A model generated the notes under the pieces. That model was not told the DNA's origin. It ran no database searches and saw only the letters and a program-made list of their open reading frames with translations. Shown piece by piece: positions 26,858 to 35,833 of a stretch of DNA of 64,000 nucleotides. The stretch spans positions 42,976 to 106,975 of the forward strand of contig CAYTBT010000005.1 in the NCBI GenBank assembly GCA_964436125.1, given 5' to 3'. Position 1 is the stretch's first letter, and each line of letters opens with the position of its first letter. Source of the DNA: CAYRFF01 sp964436125. GTDB lineage: Bacteria; Bacteroidota; Bacteroidia; Chitinophagales; Saprospiraceae. The position numbers and the translations under genes are program-made.

Positions 26858-29049
26858 CAAAAAAGAAAAAGCAAAAACTCAGCCATGCTGAGCTTGAGAA
26901 ACAACTGAGAACAATTTTTATCGGCAAGCCAAAGAAACTTTATACAACAAAGCAACTTATTGCCAAGCTAAAGCTAAAAAATGACCCGGATGGCGTCCAA
27001 TCCATCATAAACAAGCTCCATAATGAGCATTTTATCTTTGAGGTTAAGAATGGACATTATCGACTCGATAGATATACGGAATTCCCACCCAAGAAAAAAA
27101 GTGAAAGTCGGAAAAAAAGCAAGCAAAAGACCAATGGAAATAAAAACATCCTTACCGGCATCGTCGATCGCACTAAGCAAGGATCGGCATATATCGTAAC
27201 GGAAAATGAGCAACAAGATGACATATATGTAAGTCAGAAAAGACTCGGTTGGGCACTTCATGGTGACACAGTGAAAGTACGCCTCCTGAAATCGCGCCGC
27301 CGCCGCCCGGAAGGAAAGATCATAGAAGTCCTTAAGCGACGTACCGATCAATTTATCGGAAAATTATCGCGGTATAAAAATCGATCTGAAGTACATGTCG
27401 ATGATGGTAAAATCCCCTTTGAGATTATTGTAAACAATTCTGATATCAAGGAGGCAGGAAACAAGGAAATGGTTCTCGTAGAAATAACAGACTGGCCTAC
27501 CCGTTCTAGCCAATCCCCTATCGGTAAGGTACTTGAGCTTCTCGGCGATAGAAGCAATAATGATATCGAGATGAATTCCATCTTGCTGAAATATGGATTT
27601 GACATCCATTTCCCGGATGAGGTCCTTAGGGAAGCTGATGCATTGTCTGCGGAAATAGACAAAGAGGAGATCGCGGGGCGCCGTGATATGCGAGATGTCC
27701 TGACATTCACTATCGATCCGGATACTGCCAAGGACTTTGACGACGCAATCTCCCTACAGAAATACGACAATGGCAATTATGAAATCGGGATTCATATCGC
27801 CGATGTAAGTCATTATGTACGGCCTGGAAGCAAGCTCGATGAAGAGGCATTGCGACGCTCAACTTCCGTGTATCTCGTTGACCGGGTATGTCCGATGTTA
27901 CCGGAACAATTGTCCAATGAGCTCTGCTCATTACGTCCTCATGAAGAAAAATTGACCTTCAGTGCGGTATTCACCTTTAATTCCTCTCATAAGATTATAA
28001 AACGATGGTTTGGTCGCACGATTACATACTCCGATAGGCGTTTCACCTATGAAGAAGCACAGGACAGAATTGATACCGGAAAAGGAGATCATGCCGATGA
28101 AATACGCTTTCTCAATTCCGTTTCATCTCGCTTGCGTAATCAACGCTTTAAGCATGGCTCAATAAACTTTGAAACTGAAGAGGTCAAGTTTATACTCGAT
28201 GAAGAAGGGAAGCCCATTGACATTCAAGTCAAGGAACACATACAGGCACATGAACTCATTGAAGACTTAATGCTCCTTGCCAATAAAGAGGTAGCTACCT
28301 ATATCTATAAAAAAGGTGAAAAAACGGCACCTATTCCATTTATATACAGAGTTCACGATGAGCCGGATATGGAAAAAGTGAGGGAATTTGGATTATTTGC
28401 CAGTGAACTTGGTGTGAATCTCGAGTTACAGAATCCCAATCAAATCCCCAAAGCCTATAATCTCCTCACCAGCCGTATTGAAGATCAGGACTTAGTGAAT
28501 ATTTTACAACCTCTTGCTATCCGCACGATGGCAAAAGCAGAATACAGCACAGAAAACATAGGGCATTTTGGCCTGGGATTTGATTATTATACGCACTTTA
28601 CCTCTCCTATACGTCGCTATGCAGATGTACTCGTCCACCGTATCCTTGCCAAGAATCTCCATGGCGATTATCGCATGGATAAACGGAAGCTGGAGAAAAT
28701 GGCACAACATATCTCTGCTCAGGAACGCAATGCAATGGATGCTGAGAGAGAATCCATCAGCTTCAAGCAAGCTGAATTCTTACAGAACAGCATCGGTAAA
28801 ACGTTCAAGGGACTCGTCAGTGGCTTAATAGAGCGTGGCTTTTTTGTAGAGCTCACCGCCTCCCTCTGTGAAGGTCTCGTGGACTGGGATAGCTTAAATG
28901 AACACTATGTGCTCAATGAAAATCGCCTGAAAGCACGCAGTAAGCAGAGTGGTAAGACAATAAGTATGGGTACCAAGGTTATTGTGAGAATCGATGCCGT
29001 TAATCTCGAACGCAGAGAGGTCGATATGAGTCTGGAGCAATTGATATGA
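26854..29049 (+). CDS. rnr: Ribonuclease R
   Basis: 731 residues. A 3'-to-5' exoribonuclease that degrades structured RNA. An N-terminal winged-helix-like region with a Lys-rich linker comes first, then cold-shock OB domains. The RNB catalytic domain begins near residue 275, with the metal-binding run TIDPDTAKDFDDAIS and then IADVSHYVRPGS. HFTSPIRRYADVLVHR follows, and a C-terminal S1 domain (KTFKGLVSGLIERGFFVEL) comes last. The Lys-rich stretch sits near the N terminus (about 75-95) rather than as the C-terminal tail seen in E. coli; the protein ends soon after S1. Confidence 0.95.
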   Translation: MTKKKKQKLSHAELEKQLRTIFIGKPKKLYTTKQLIAKLKLKNDPDGVQSIINKLHNEHFIFEVKNGHYRLDRYTEFPPKKKSESRKKSKQKTNGNKNILTGIVDRTKQGSAYIVTENEQQDDIYVSQKRLGWALHGDTVKVRLLKSRRRRPEGKIIEVLKRRTDQFIGKLSRYKNRSEVHVDDGKIPFEIIVNNSDIKEAGNKEMVLVEITDWPTRSSQSPIGKVLELLGDRSNNDIEMNSILLKYGFDIHFPDEVLREADALSAEIDKEEIAGRRDMRDVLTFTIDPDTAKDFDDAISLQKYDNGNYEIGIHIADVSHYVRPGSKLDEEALRRSTSVYLVDRVCPMLPEQLSNELCSLRPHEEKLTFSAVFTFNSSHKIIKRWFGRTITYSDRRFTYEEAQDRIDTGKGDHADEIRFLNSVSSRLRNQRFKHGSINFETEEVKFILDEEGKPIDIQVKEHIQAHELIEDLMLLANKEVATYIYKKGEKTAPIPFIYRVHDEPDMEKVREFGLFASELGVNLELQNPNQIPKAYNLLTSRIEDQDLVNILQPLAIRTMAKAEYSTENIGHFGLGFDYYTHFTSPIRRYADVLVHRILAKNLHGDYRMDKRKLEKMAQHISAQERNAMDAERESISFKQAEFLQNSIGKTFKGLVSGLIERGFFVELTASLCEGLVDWDSLNEHYVLNENRLKARSKQSGKTISMGTKVIVRIDAVNLERREVDMSLEQLI

Positions 29050-29120
29050 TTAAAATTCCGGTAATGATACACAACTCTGCCTTCCCTATGTCTTTTTTCT
29101 CAATTTCCAGATTTGCCTTC

Positions 29121-30128
29121 TTAATGCATGACCATTTCTGCCGCTTCAGTAAGGAGTTTCTCCCTGCTTGCAAGATTCATATCCAGAGGCAATTGTGCAA
29201 GACCGATGACGCGTCGCAATATCTCAGCTCCTGCAAATTTACGGACAAGACTTGATTCCATGTGCATCGGATCGATATATGACTGGATAAAATAATGGAG
29301 AATCTGCTCTCCTTGCTCTGCCATTTTCAGGTGTGCCAGCATAACGCCGGCTTCATATTCCGCTCTTCCATAAAAACAGAATTCCGGATCAATGACAAAT
29401 GTTCCCCTTTCCGTTTTCAGCCAGCTCCCGGGAAAATAATCTCCATGGAGTAGAATATTGCCATCACTGAGGTATATTTCCCCGAGCTCAGCAATCTGAG
29501 TCTTCAAGTCTTCATCTTTTTTATATCGCGCTGAAATTGAAGCAAGACCGGGAAGTATGTCATCCAGATTCATCCCATTATCATCGAGATAAGGAAAAAG
29601 GAAGATATGTTCATGATTCAATTTGCGCATAGCTGTATTACGGAGTCTATCCATAGGATCGATGGATGCGGTCCGTTCTCGTGTAAGTGCATCAGAACTA
29701 TGCAGGACAGTCAGGAACCCGGCAAGTTCATCTATTTCAGCATTAGTAAGTTGCTCACTTTTATTATAGATATAGGTATAATCTTTCCCCATACCGAGAT
29801 CTTCCATAAGCATTACCTTATTCTCCTTATCTAGATGGAGAACACGCGGCGTCATTGCCCGAAGGAGCTCATTTTTTCTTATCACACGATAAAAAAGAGA
29901 TTCTCCCACAATCCTATCCGCCGGCGCAGGTACTTCCGGAAATTTCTCGACATAAGCCCTGCTCTGTTTAAGAATAAACTTTCGGCGTCCTGTATCAATA
30001 CGCAAGGTAAAGTTCATATTCCCTTCTCCCGGTTTCTCCGTCGATAAAATCATTTCATCCGCTGAGAGAAAATTAATAGATCTCAAGTATGTGTTGAGAA
30101 CATTTAAATCAGTACTGAGCTCTTTCAT
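29121..30128 (-). CDS. APH-superfamily kinase resembling methylthioribose kinase
   Basis: 335 residues with the aminoglycoside-phosphotransferase/choline-kinase fold. GEGNMNFTLRID (P-loop region) is followed by the KQSRAYVEKFPEVPAPADRI lysine segment, the catalytic-loop LLHGDYFPGSWL and the metal-site VIDPEFCFYGRAEYEAG. The HGD...GS and DPEFxFYG patterns and the KQ-x-x-x-Y-V segment are those of 5-methylthioribose kinase, which salvages methylthioadenosine sulfur. No other methionine-salvage gene is nearby, so another small-molecule hydroxyl may be the substrate. Family assignment is firm; the exact substrate is inference. Confidence 0.75.
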   Translation of the reverse strand: MKELSTDLNVLNTYLRSINFLSADEMILSTEKPGEGNMNFTLRIDTGRRKFILKQSRAYVEKFPEVPAPADRIVGESLFYRVIRKNELLRAMTPRVLHLDKENKVMLMEDLGMGKDYTYIYNKSEQLTNAEIDELAGFLTVLHSSDALTRERTASIDPMDRLRNTAMRKLNHEHIFLFPYLDDNGMNLDDILPGLASISARYKKDEDLKTQIAELGEIYLSDGNILLHGDYFPGSWLKTERGTFVIDPEFCFYGRAEYEAGVMLAHLKMAEQGEQILHYFIQSYIDPMHMESSLVRKFAGAEILRRVIGLAQLPLDMNLASREKLLTEAAEMVMH

Positions 30129-30336
30129 TTATCCTTCTTTTAAAAATTGATTGGGTATAAGTGTATTCGTGATTACCCGGCTATTCTACAGACTCCGGTT
30201 CTCATTCTCTCACCTGCAGATACATCAATTACCCGATCTCAGGTAAATAATACTTCTACAAGCATGAAAGTTAATCCCTCGTATATAAAGGCTTTCAGAT
30301 GGAACACTATAGACATAAATAAGGCAATGGAATATT

Positions 30337-30350
30337 AGCTTACGCAAATG
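30337..30350 (+). repeat. AGCTTNCGCAAATG motif, site 6 (intergenic)
   Basis: AGCTTACGCAAATG, a full match; left arm of an inverted pair. Confidence 0.9.
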
Positions 30351-30353
30351 CCT

Positions 30354-30367
30354 GATTTGCGAAAGCT
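30354..30367 (-). repeat. AGCTTNCGCAAATG motif, site 7 (intergenic, inverted)
   Basis: Reads AGCTTTCGCAAATC on the minus strand; last base differs. With site 6 it makes a 13-base stem with one mismatch and a 5-base loop. Confidence 0.85.
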
Positions 30368-30551
30368 CAAACCCGGCTATTCCTCTTCATAAAGCCCTAT
30401 TTAAAATATGATAGGCTCACTTGCGTTAAGGAATAGAATCAATTTCAGGTCTGAAAGGTAAATAAGCTCGCTGAAAAGTTCAAATTCTGCTGCTGAAAGC
30501 AACAGAAGGCAATCAGAGAAGGATAGATTATAAAGAGTCGAAAAAAATCCT

Positions 30552-30559
30552 TACTTTTG
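30552..30559 (+). promoter_or_regulatory. Putative -7 box of the glgA-like/glmS cluster
   Basis: TACTTTTG fits TAnnTTTG; the following GCAGTC is the same as after the carB box. No -33 element is evident. Confidence 0.4.
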
Positions 30560-30620
30560 CAGTCGTTGAATTATGCATTTGCCCATGTCTTACAGATCGG
30601 AGGGTCTTTTTCATAGAAAG

Positions 30621-30628
30621 AGGAGGTG
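30621..30628 (+). promoter_or_regulatory. Shine-Dalgarno-like AGGAGGTG
   Basis: AGGAGG ends seven bases before the TTG at 30634, ideal spacing. Such strong sites are rare in this phylum, so it is either real support for the TTG start or chance. Confidence 0.4.
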
Positions 30629-30633
30629 TTGAG

Positions 30634-31500
30634 TTGCGGCAAAAGAAAAGATTTAAACAAAAGAATCAGATACAGATGGATAAAAAGAGATTGTTATTTG
30701 TAACACAAGAATTGAAGCCCTATACGGATACCAATGAGTTATCGCAAGCGATACACGACTTGTTGCTCAAGTTAAACGGTCAATACGATGTACGGATTCT
30801 CATGCCGAGATTCGGGACAATTAATGAGCGACGGCATAAATTACACGAGGTAGTGAGGTTATCTGGAATGAATATTATCGTAGATGATAACGATTATCCA
30901 TTAATCATTAAAGTAGCGTCACTGCCCAATGCGAGGATGCAGGTATATTTCCTTGATAATGATGAGTTTTTCAAGCGGAAGCAGATCTTTGAAGATAAAG
31001 ACGGGAAACCATTTGAGGATAACCCGGAGAGGATGATATTTTTCAGTAAAGGTGTCATAGAAACGGTAAAGAAATTTGGATGGGCACCTGATATTATTTA
31101 TTGTAATGGCTGGATGACCTCACTCGTTCCTATTTATGTCAAGAAGGCTTATGAGGCGGAACCATTATTTGAAAATTCACAGATAATATACAATGCCTAC
31201 AGCGAGCTACCGACAGAATCTTTTACGGATGAATTTGTCGATAAGGCATCGATTAATGAATTGGAAGATGAGGATCTGGAAGCATATTGGGATAATGATA
31301 CTATAAGTTTACACGAGGGAGCAGGTAGATATTCAGATGCGATCATCGCAGACAGCAACAATCTATCAACAAGCGTTATGGAATCATACGGTGAGCTAGA
31401 GATTCCGGTGTTAAATATAGAAGGCACAGCATCTTTCCTCCAGGACAATATCGATTTTATCGGTTCTCTTGTTGAAGAGGAGGAAGAAGAGACAGCTTAA
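30634..31500 (+). CDS. Glycogen/starch synthase N-terminal domain protein
   Basis: 288 residues from TTG, or 274 from the ATG at 30676, where homology would be expected to begin (MDKKRLLFVTQELKPY). It matches only the N-terminal GT5 half of glycogen synthase: FVTQELKPYTDTNELSQAIHDL, VRILMPRFGTINER, and the ADP-glucose-side FGWAPDIIYCNGWMTSLVPIYV. The C-terminal GT1 Rossmann domain is absent and the protein ends in an acidic tail (VEEEEEETA). The KxGGL motif of true synthases is changed to TDTNEL, so catalytic activity is doubtful. From memory, this short form sits next to DUF4270 and glmS in many Bacteroidota, as here. The role is unknown, perhaps regulatory. Confidence 0.8.
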   Translation: MRQKKRFKQKNQIQMDKKRLLFVTQELKPYTDTNELSQAIHDLLLKLNGQYDVRILMPRFGTINERRHKLHEVVRLSGMNIIVDDNDYPLIIKVASLPNARMQVYFLDNDEFFKRKQIFEDKDGKPFEDNPERMIFFSKGVIETVKKFGWAPDIIYCNGWMTSLVPIYVKKAYEAEPLFENSQIIYNAYSELPTESFTDEFVDKASINELEDEDLEAYWDNDTISLHEGAGRYSDAIIADSNNLSTSVMESYGELEIPVLNIEGTASFLQDNIDFIGSLVEEEEEETA

Positions 31501-31540
31501 GCGTAGCTGTTGATTATGTTATTATTGTAGAAAGACTTTT

Positions 31541-32893
31541 ATGAGACAAATCTTATTCGTTCTAGCAATAAGTTCGGGGATTTCATTCTTTTCATGTAGT
31601 AAATCATCGAGCATCGGCGGCGATGTTGTAGGGATTAATGACTATGAAACCAAGCTTTCATCGGATATATCGATAGAGGCCAGGACGATTATTCCAGAAG
31701 CCACAACAGGATTCATACATGAAAATAGTGCATTTGGACGGCATTTTCTCGGACATTTGACCGATCCGATATTTGGAGAGAGTGAAGCAGCAATTACTGC
31801 GCAATTTCTCCTTGTTCAAGGATATTACAATACAGTATTTTCTGACCCGATTGTCGATTCAGTAGTTCTCGTTCTGGATTATGACACCCTCGCTTCTCGC
31901 GGCGATTTTATCAATGCAGGAATGGATATAGATGTCTTCAGATTGACAGAAGAATTGAATAATCATGCTGATTATGAGACCAACTCTGATTTCCGTTACA
32001 ATCCCACGCCTATAGGGAGCCTGAATGATGTAAAATTAAGCGGTGATTCTGTCGAGATTAAAGTACCGGTCAATGGGAAATATGAAACAGAAAAATATCC
32101 CGCACAATTACGGATAGAACTAGATAAAAGTTTTGGAGAAGAATTATTGAGCTATGACTCGATTTATTATACTGTAAATGAACGCTTCCTAGAGAAGTTT
32201 AAAGGCTTACACATTACGGCAGATGTTGAGAACACAATGCTTGCTTTTAATTTATTGAATAATACCTCGCGTACAGCAATAAATGTTTATTATAAAGAAG
32301 ATACAGTGCCCAAGCTTTTCCGGCTCTTTGTCTCTAGCGGACAATCTGTGGCGTTGAATACGTATCACCACGAATATAGTGGAAGTGAAGTGGCAGCTTT
32401 TATCAACAATCAAGAGAAAGGCGACAGCCTCTTATTCTTACAGGGGATGTCCGGAGTAGAAATTGAAGTAGCACTTGATGGCTTGAGTCAATTTGAAGAT
32501 AAGGTTATAAATTATGCGGAGTTGACAATGTATTACACAGATATCGGAAAAGATTCAACGACAACGCGTGATATCAGTGCAATGACGATTACGAGAAAAA
32601 AGGACGATAGAGATGTACTTATCATTGATGCAGCCAATGCAGAGCGGACAGGAAGTTCAAGTACTGTAAGGAAACTCTTCGGCGGAGTACCGATACAGAT
32701 CGACTCAACGACCAAAGCCGTTAAGTTTAAAATCCCACTATACTTCCAGGAAGTTATACGCGGTGATTATAAACCTGTTTTCAGGATCCGCCCCAGAGCC
32801 AAGGCAATTAATGCGGGTAATTCTATATTTTATGGACCGGGACATTCTGACCACCCTATGAAGTTAAAAGTTATTTACACAGAAATTAAATAA
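31541..32893 (+). CDS. DUF4270 lipoprotein
   Basis: 450 residues. The N-terminal signal ends in a lipobox (FFSC, Cys19), so it is lipid-modified and probably on the outer membrane. The rest is beta-rich, with IGGDVVGINDYETKLSSD after the cysteine and a C-terminal RIRPRAKAINAGNSIFYGPGHS segment typical of the DUF4270 family. No enzyme motif is visible; the role is unknown. It lies 40 bases after the glgA-like gene and 5 bases before glmS, so it is probably part of the same transcript. Confidence 0.85.
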   Translation: MRQILFVLAISSGISFFSCSKSSSIGGDVVGINDYETKLSSDISIEARTIIPEATTGFIHENSAFGRHFLGHLTDPIFGESEAAITAQFLLVQGYYNTVFSDPIVDSVVLVLDYDTLASRGDFINAGMDIDVFRLTEELNNHADYETNSDFRYNPTPIGSLNDVKLSGDSVEIKVPVNGKYETEKYPAQLRIELDKSFGEELLSYDSIYYTVNERFLEKFKGLHITADVENTMLAFNLLNNTSRTAINVYYKEDTVPKLFRLFVSSGQSVALNTYHHEYSGSEVAAFINNQEKGDSLLFLQGMSGVEIEVALDGLSQFEDKVINYAELTMYYTDIGKDSTTTRDISAMTITRKKDDRDVLIIDAANAERTGSSSTVRKLFGGVPIQIDSTTKAVKFKIPLYFQEVIRGDYKPVFRIRPRAKAINAGNSIFYGPGHSDHPMKLKVIYTEIK

Positions 32894-32898
32894 ATATT

Positions 32899-34737
32899 AT
32901 GTGTGGAATTGTTGCATATATCGGTGAAGAAAAAGCAAGTCCTATTATCCTGAAAGGACTGGCTCGTCTTGAATATCGCGGTTATGATAGTGCCGGCATT
33001 GCCGTCTTGAATTCAGGACTCCATTGTTATAAGAAAAAAGGAAAAGTTCAAGAGCTTATTGACTTTATCCAGGACAAAAACACGGATGGCACTATAGGAG
33101 TAGGACACACACGCTGGGCAACGCATGGTGAACCCAATGACGTCAATGCGCATCCCCACTTGTCAGATTCGGGGAACCTAGCTATTGTACATAACGGAAT
33201 AATTGAAAATTATGAGGTCCTGAAAAAAGCATTGAAAGAACTCGGACATAATTTTAAAAGCGAGACAGACACCGAGGTCATGATTCACCTCATTGAAGAA
33301 TATCAAAGGCAAGATAATATAAGCCTTGAAAGTGCTGTAAGAAAGGCTATGAGAAAGGTTGAAGGTGCCTATGCCATCGTTGTTCTCGATAAAAGACACC
33401 CGGATAAACTGGTCGCAGCAAGAAAAGGCAGCCCACTTGTTGTAGGCATAGGTGACAAAGGCTTTTTTATCTCATCCGACGCATCTCCGATTGTTGGCTA
33501 CACCAATAAGGTAATCTATCTCGATGATGAAGAGCTTATCAGCGTTAATCGCAATGGTGATTATGAAATTACCGATATCCAGAATGAAAAGAAAACGCCA
33601 CATATCAGGGAAATTGACCTCAAACTGGAAGAGCTGCAGAAAGGCGGTTTCCCCCATTTCATGCTGAAGGAAATTCACCAGCAACCGGAATCCATTAACG
33701 ATTGTCTCCGTGGAAGACTTAATGCTCAAGAGGGATGGATTAAACTCGGTGGCGTGGAAGAATATGATAACCTTATCACCAATGCCGAGCGATTTATCAT
33801 CGCTGCCTGTGGAACATCCTGGCATGCCGGCCTTATCGGCGAATACCTCTTTGAAGACCTTGCCAGAATTCCCGTCGAGGTAGAATATGCTTCTGAATTA
33901 CGATATAGAAATCCGATTATTCATGATAAAGATGTCGTAATCGCCTTGTCACAATCAGGAGAAACCGCCGATACCCTATCAGCCCTTAAACTCGTAAAGG
34001 AAAAATGGGCTTTTACTTATGGTATCGTGAATGTAGTAGGCTCTTCTATCGCACGTATTACCGATGCAGGATCCTACATTCATGCTGGACCTGAAATCGG
34101 TGTAGCTTCCACAAAAGCTTTTACCGGACAGCTCGCTTTATTGACTATGATGGCATTAACCCTCGGAAGAAAACGCGGTACATTATCCCGTTCTAGGTAT
34201 TTTAACCTCCTCCATGGTCTTGAGGCCATACCGGCCAAAATAAACCAAATCCTCCAGGATACAAGCAATATTGAACGCATTGCTGCAGATATGGCGGAAG
34301 CCAATAATGCTCTCTATCTCGGAAGGGGATATAATTTCCCTATCGCTCTCGAGGGCGCCTTGAAGCTGAAGGAAATATCCTATATCCATGCTGAAGGTTA
34401 TCCCGCTGCAGAAATGAAACACGGACCTATTGCGCTTATCGATGAAGATATGCCCGTTGTCGTCATCGCAACCAATCAGTCCGCCTATGATAAAATTGTA
34501 AGCAACGTACAGGAAGTAAAGGCTAGAAAAGGAAAAGTTATTTCCGTTGTAACTGAAGGTGATTCTGATATTAAAGCACTTTCTGATTACTGTATTGAAA
34601 TCCCGCATACTCCCGAAGCCCTTTCCCCTCTCCTCTCCGTTGTACCGCTTCAGATCTTGTCTTATTACATCGCTGTGATAAGAGGCTGTGATGTAGATCA
34701 GCCTAGAAATCTCGCTAAATCAGTAACTGTTGAATAA
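32899..34737 (+). CDS. glmS: Glutamine--fructose-6-phosphate aminotransferase (isomerizing)
   Basis: 612 residues. Makes glucosamine 6-phosphate from fructose 6-phosphate and glutamine, the first step to UDP-GlcNAc for peptidoglycan and lipopolysaccharide. The N-terminal amidotransferase has its catalytic cysteine right after Met1 (MCGIVAYIG), with RLEYRGYDSAG and GHTRWATHGEPN. Two SIS sugar-isomerase domains follow (AACGTSWHAG and SQSGETADT; LGRGYNFPIALEGALKLKE). The C terminus PRNLAKSVTVE is canonical. No glmS ribozyme-like leader is seen; it begins 5 bases after the DUF4270 stop. Confidence 0.97.
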   Translation: MCGIVAYIGEEKASPIILKGLARLEYRGYDSAGIAVLNSGLHCYKKKGKVQELIDFIQDKNTDGTIGVGHTRWATHGEPNDVNAHPHLSDSGNLAIVHNGIIENYEVLKKALKELGHNFKSETDTEVMIHLIEEYQRQDNISLESAVRKAMRKVEGAYAIVVLDKRHPDKLVAARKGSPLVVGIGDKGFFISSDASPIVGYTNKVIYLDDEELISVNRNGDYEITDIQNEKKTPHIREIDLKLEELQKGGFPHFMLKEIHQQPESINDCLRGRLNAQEGWIKLGGVEEYDNLITNAERFIIAACGTSWHAGLIGEYLFEDLARIPVEVEYASELRYRNPIIHDKDVVIALSQSGETADTLSALKLVKEKWAFTYGIVNVVGSSIARITDAGSYIHAGPEIGVASTKAFTGQLALLTMMALTLGRKRGTLSRSRYFNLLHGLEAIPAKINQILQDTSNIERIAADMAEANNALYLGRGYNFPIALEGALKLKEISYIHAEGYPAAEMKHGPIALIDEDMPVVVIATNQSAYDKIVSNVQEVKARKGKVISVVTEGDSDIKALSDYCIEIPHTPEALSPLLSVVPLQILSYYIAVIRGCDVDQPRNLAKSVTVE

Positions 34738-34753
34738 AAAATAAATTATTGTT

Positions 34754-35431
34754 ATGGATAAAATTAATATGGAATATAATTCTCAGACAGATAACCTGAG
34801 AATACCGGAATATGGAAGACATATTCAGAACCTGATTAAATACATCAGTAAAATTGAGGATAAAGAAAAGCGGCAAGCTTTTACCGACTATATCGTCAAT
34901 CTCATGTATTTTATCAATAGAGAAGATAATAACAGCTCGGATAAAAAAGATAAACTGTGGAAACACGCAGTGCTTATTTCCGGCCATGAGCTCGACGTAA
35001 GCTTACCCGATGGCTCTCCTATTACCAAGGAAGATACAAAGATTGAGCCACGTAAACTTGATTATCCCGTTTCTCAAGCTCGTTTCCGCCACTACGGACA
35101 CTATGTCCAAGAACTCATTAAAAAAGCTCTTGAAGTGGAAGACGAGGAAGAACGACGTCAATTTGTCCAAGTTATTGCTTCCTATATGAAACTAGCTTAT
35201 CTTACATGGAATAAAAGTCATTATGTAAATGATGACGCTATTAAACAAGACTTGAAAGTCCTATCCAAAGGTCAGCTCGTCCTCGACGATAAAGACTCCT
35301 TGGATTACTTGAGCCACTCCAGTAAAAATCAACGTTCCAATAACAATAACAATAACAATAACAATAATCACAAGAAAGGTAAGAGAAGAAGACGTAGAAG
35401 TAGCCGTAGTAATCGCAATAGCCGTAAATAG
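34754..35431 (+). CDS. DUF4290 protein with Asn-repeat and Arg-rich tail
   Basis: 225 residues. The body (about 10-185) matches DUF4290: LRIPEYGRHIQNLIKYIS, then RQAFTDYIVNLMYFIN and a second related helix set with RFRHYGHYVQELIKKALEVEDEEER. The two halves look like an internal repeat. The C terminus has ten consecutive Asn (coded by AATAAC hexamers) and then a strongly basic KKGKRRRRRSSRSNRNSRK-type end, suggesting RNA or DNA contact. It is 16 bases after glmS. The family function is unknown to me. Confidence 0.85.
   Translation: MDKINMEYNSQTDNLRIPEYGRHIQNLIKYISKIEDKEKRQAFTDYIVNLMYFINREDNNSSDKKDKLWKHAVLISGHELDVSLPDGSPITKEDTKIEPRKLDYPVSQARFRHYGHYVQELIKKALEVEDEEERRQFVQVIASYMKLAYLTWNKSHYVNDDAIKQDLKVLSKGQLVLDDKDSLDYLSHSSKNQRSNNNNNNNNNNHKKGKRRRRRSSRSNRNSRK
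35339..35368 (+). repeat. AATAAC hexanucleotide repeat in coding sequence
   Basis: Four AATAAC units plus AATAAT encode ten Asn. Unit gain or loss would keep the reading frame. Confidence 0.85.
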
Positions 35432-35833
35432 TATTAGCTAAAACTGCTCATAAAAAGACCTTCCTACAATTGTCCGGAACGATAAGACAATAATATAACT
35501 AAGGGAGTATGAAAAATGAGTTTTGATTAGGGTTCTATAAGAGTAAATAGGAGCTCCATATCTTATTTTACATTGTGATTCCTTTGGAATCCGCGAAGTT
35601 GGCTTTTATAGCCTTATTTCTGATCCACGGTTTCAAACGCCTGTCATTCCCCTTGCACATAGGCCATAAATTTCTCTGGAGTTGGGAAGGTCATACTAGC
35701 TACTTTAGCCACAGTTGTGCCTTGAATCGCAAGATCTGAACCACTATCCGATTGCTAGGCTCGGCAATTGCACAAGAAATAGTGTATTTTTGTTCTGACT
35801 TATAATCTATGAAATTATTTATAGATTTGTCGT
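35432..35833. other. Non-coding interval before the TPR-HTH gene
   Basis: 402 bases. Apart from a TATTTTTG -7 box near its right end I see no gene, strong hairpin or repeat. Confidence 0.5.
35785..35792 (+). promoter_or_regulatory. Putative -7 box of the TPR-HTH regulator gene
   Basis: TATTTTTG fits TAnnTTTG, 41 bases before the ATG. A TTG at 35768 is closer than the usual 19-20 bases. Confidence 0.35.

Larger units (their letters stand above)
30129..30633. other. Divergent intergenic region with inverted repeat pair
   Basis: 505 bases between two divergent genes. It holds the inverted pair of 14-base repeats (30337-30367), a weaker related run (TTGCGTTAAG near 30421), a -7 box (30552-30559), and an AGGAGGTG (30621-30628) before the next gene. 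I see no gene in it. Confidence 0.6.
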
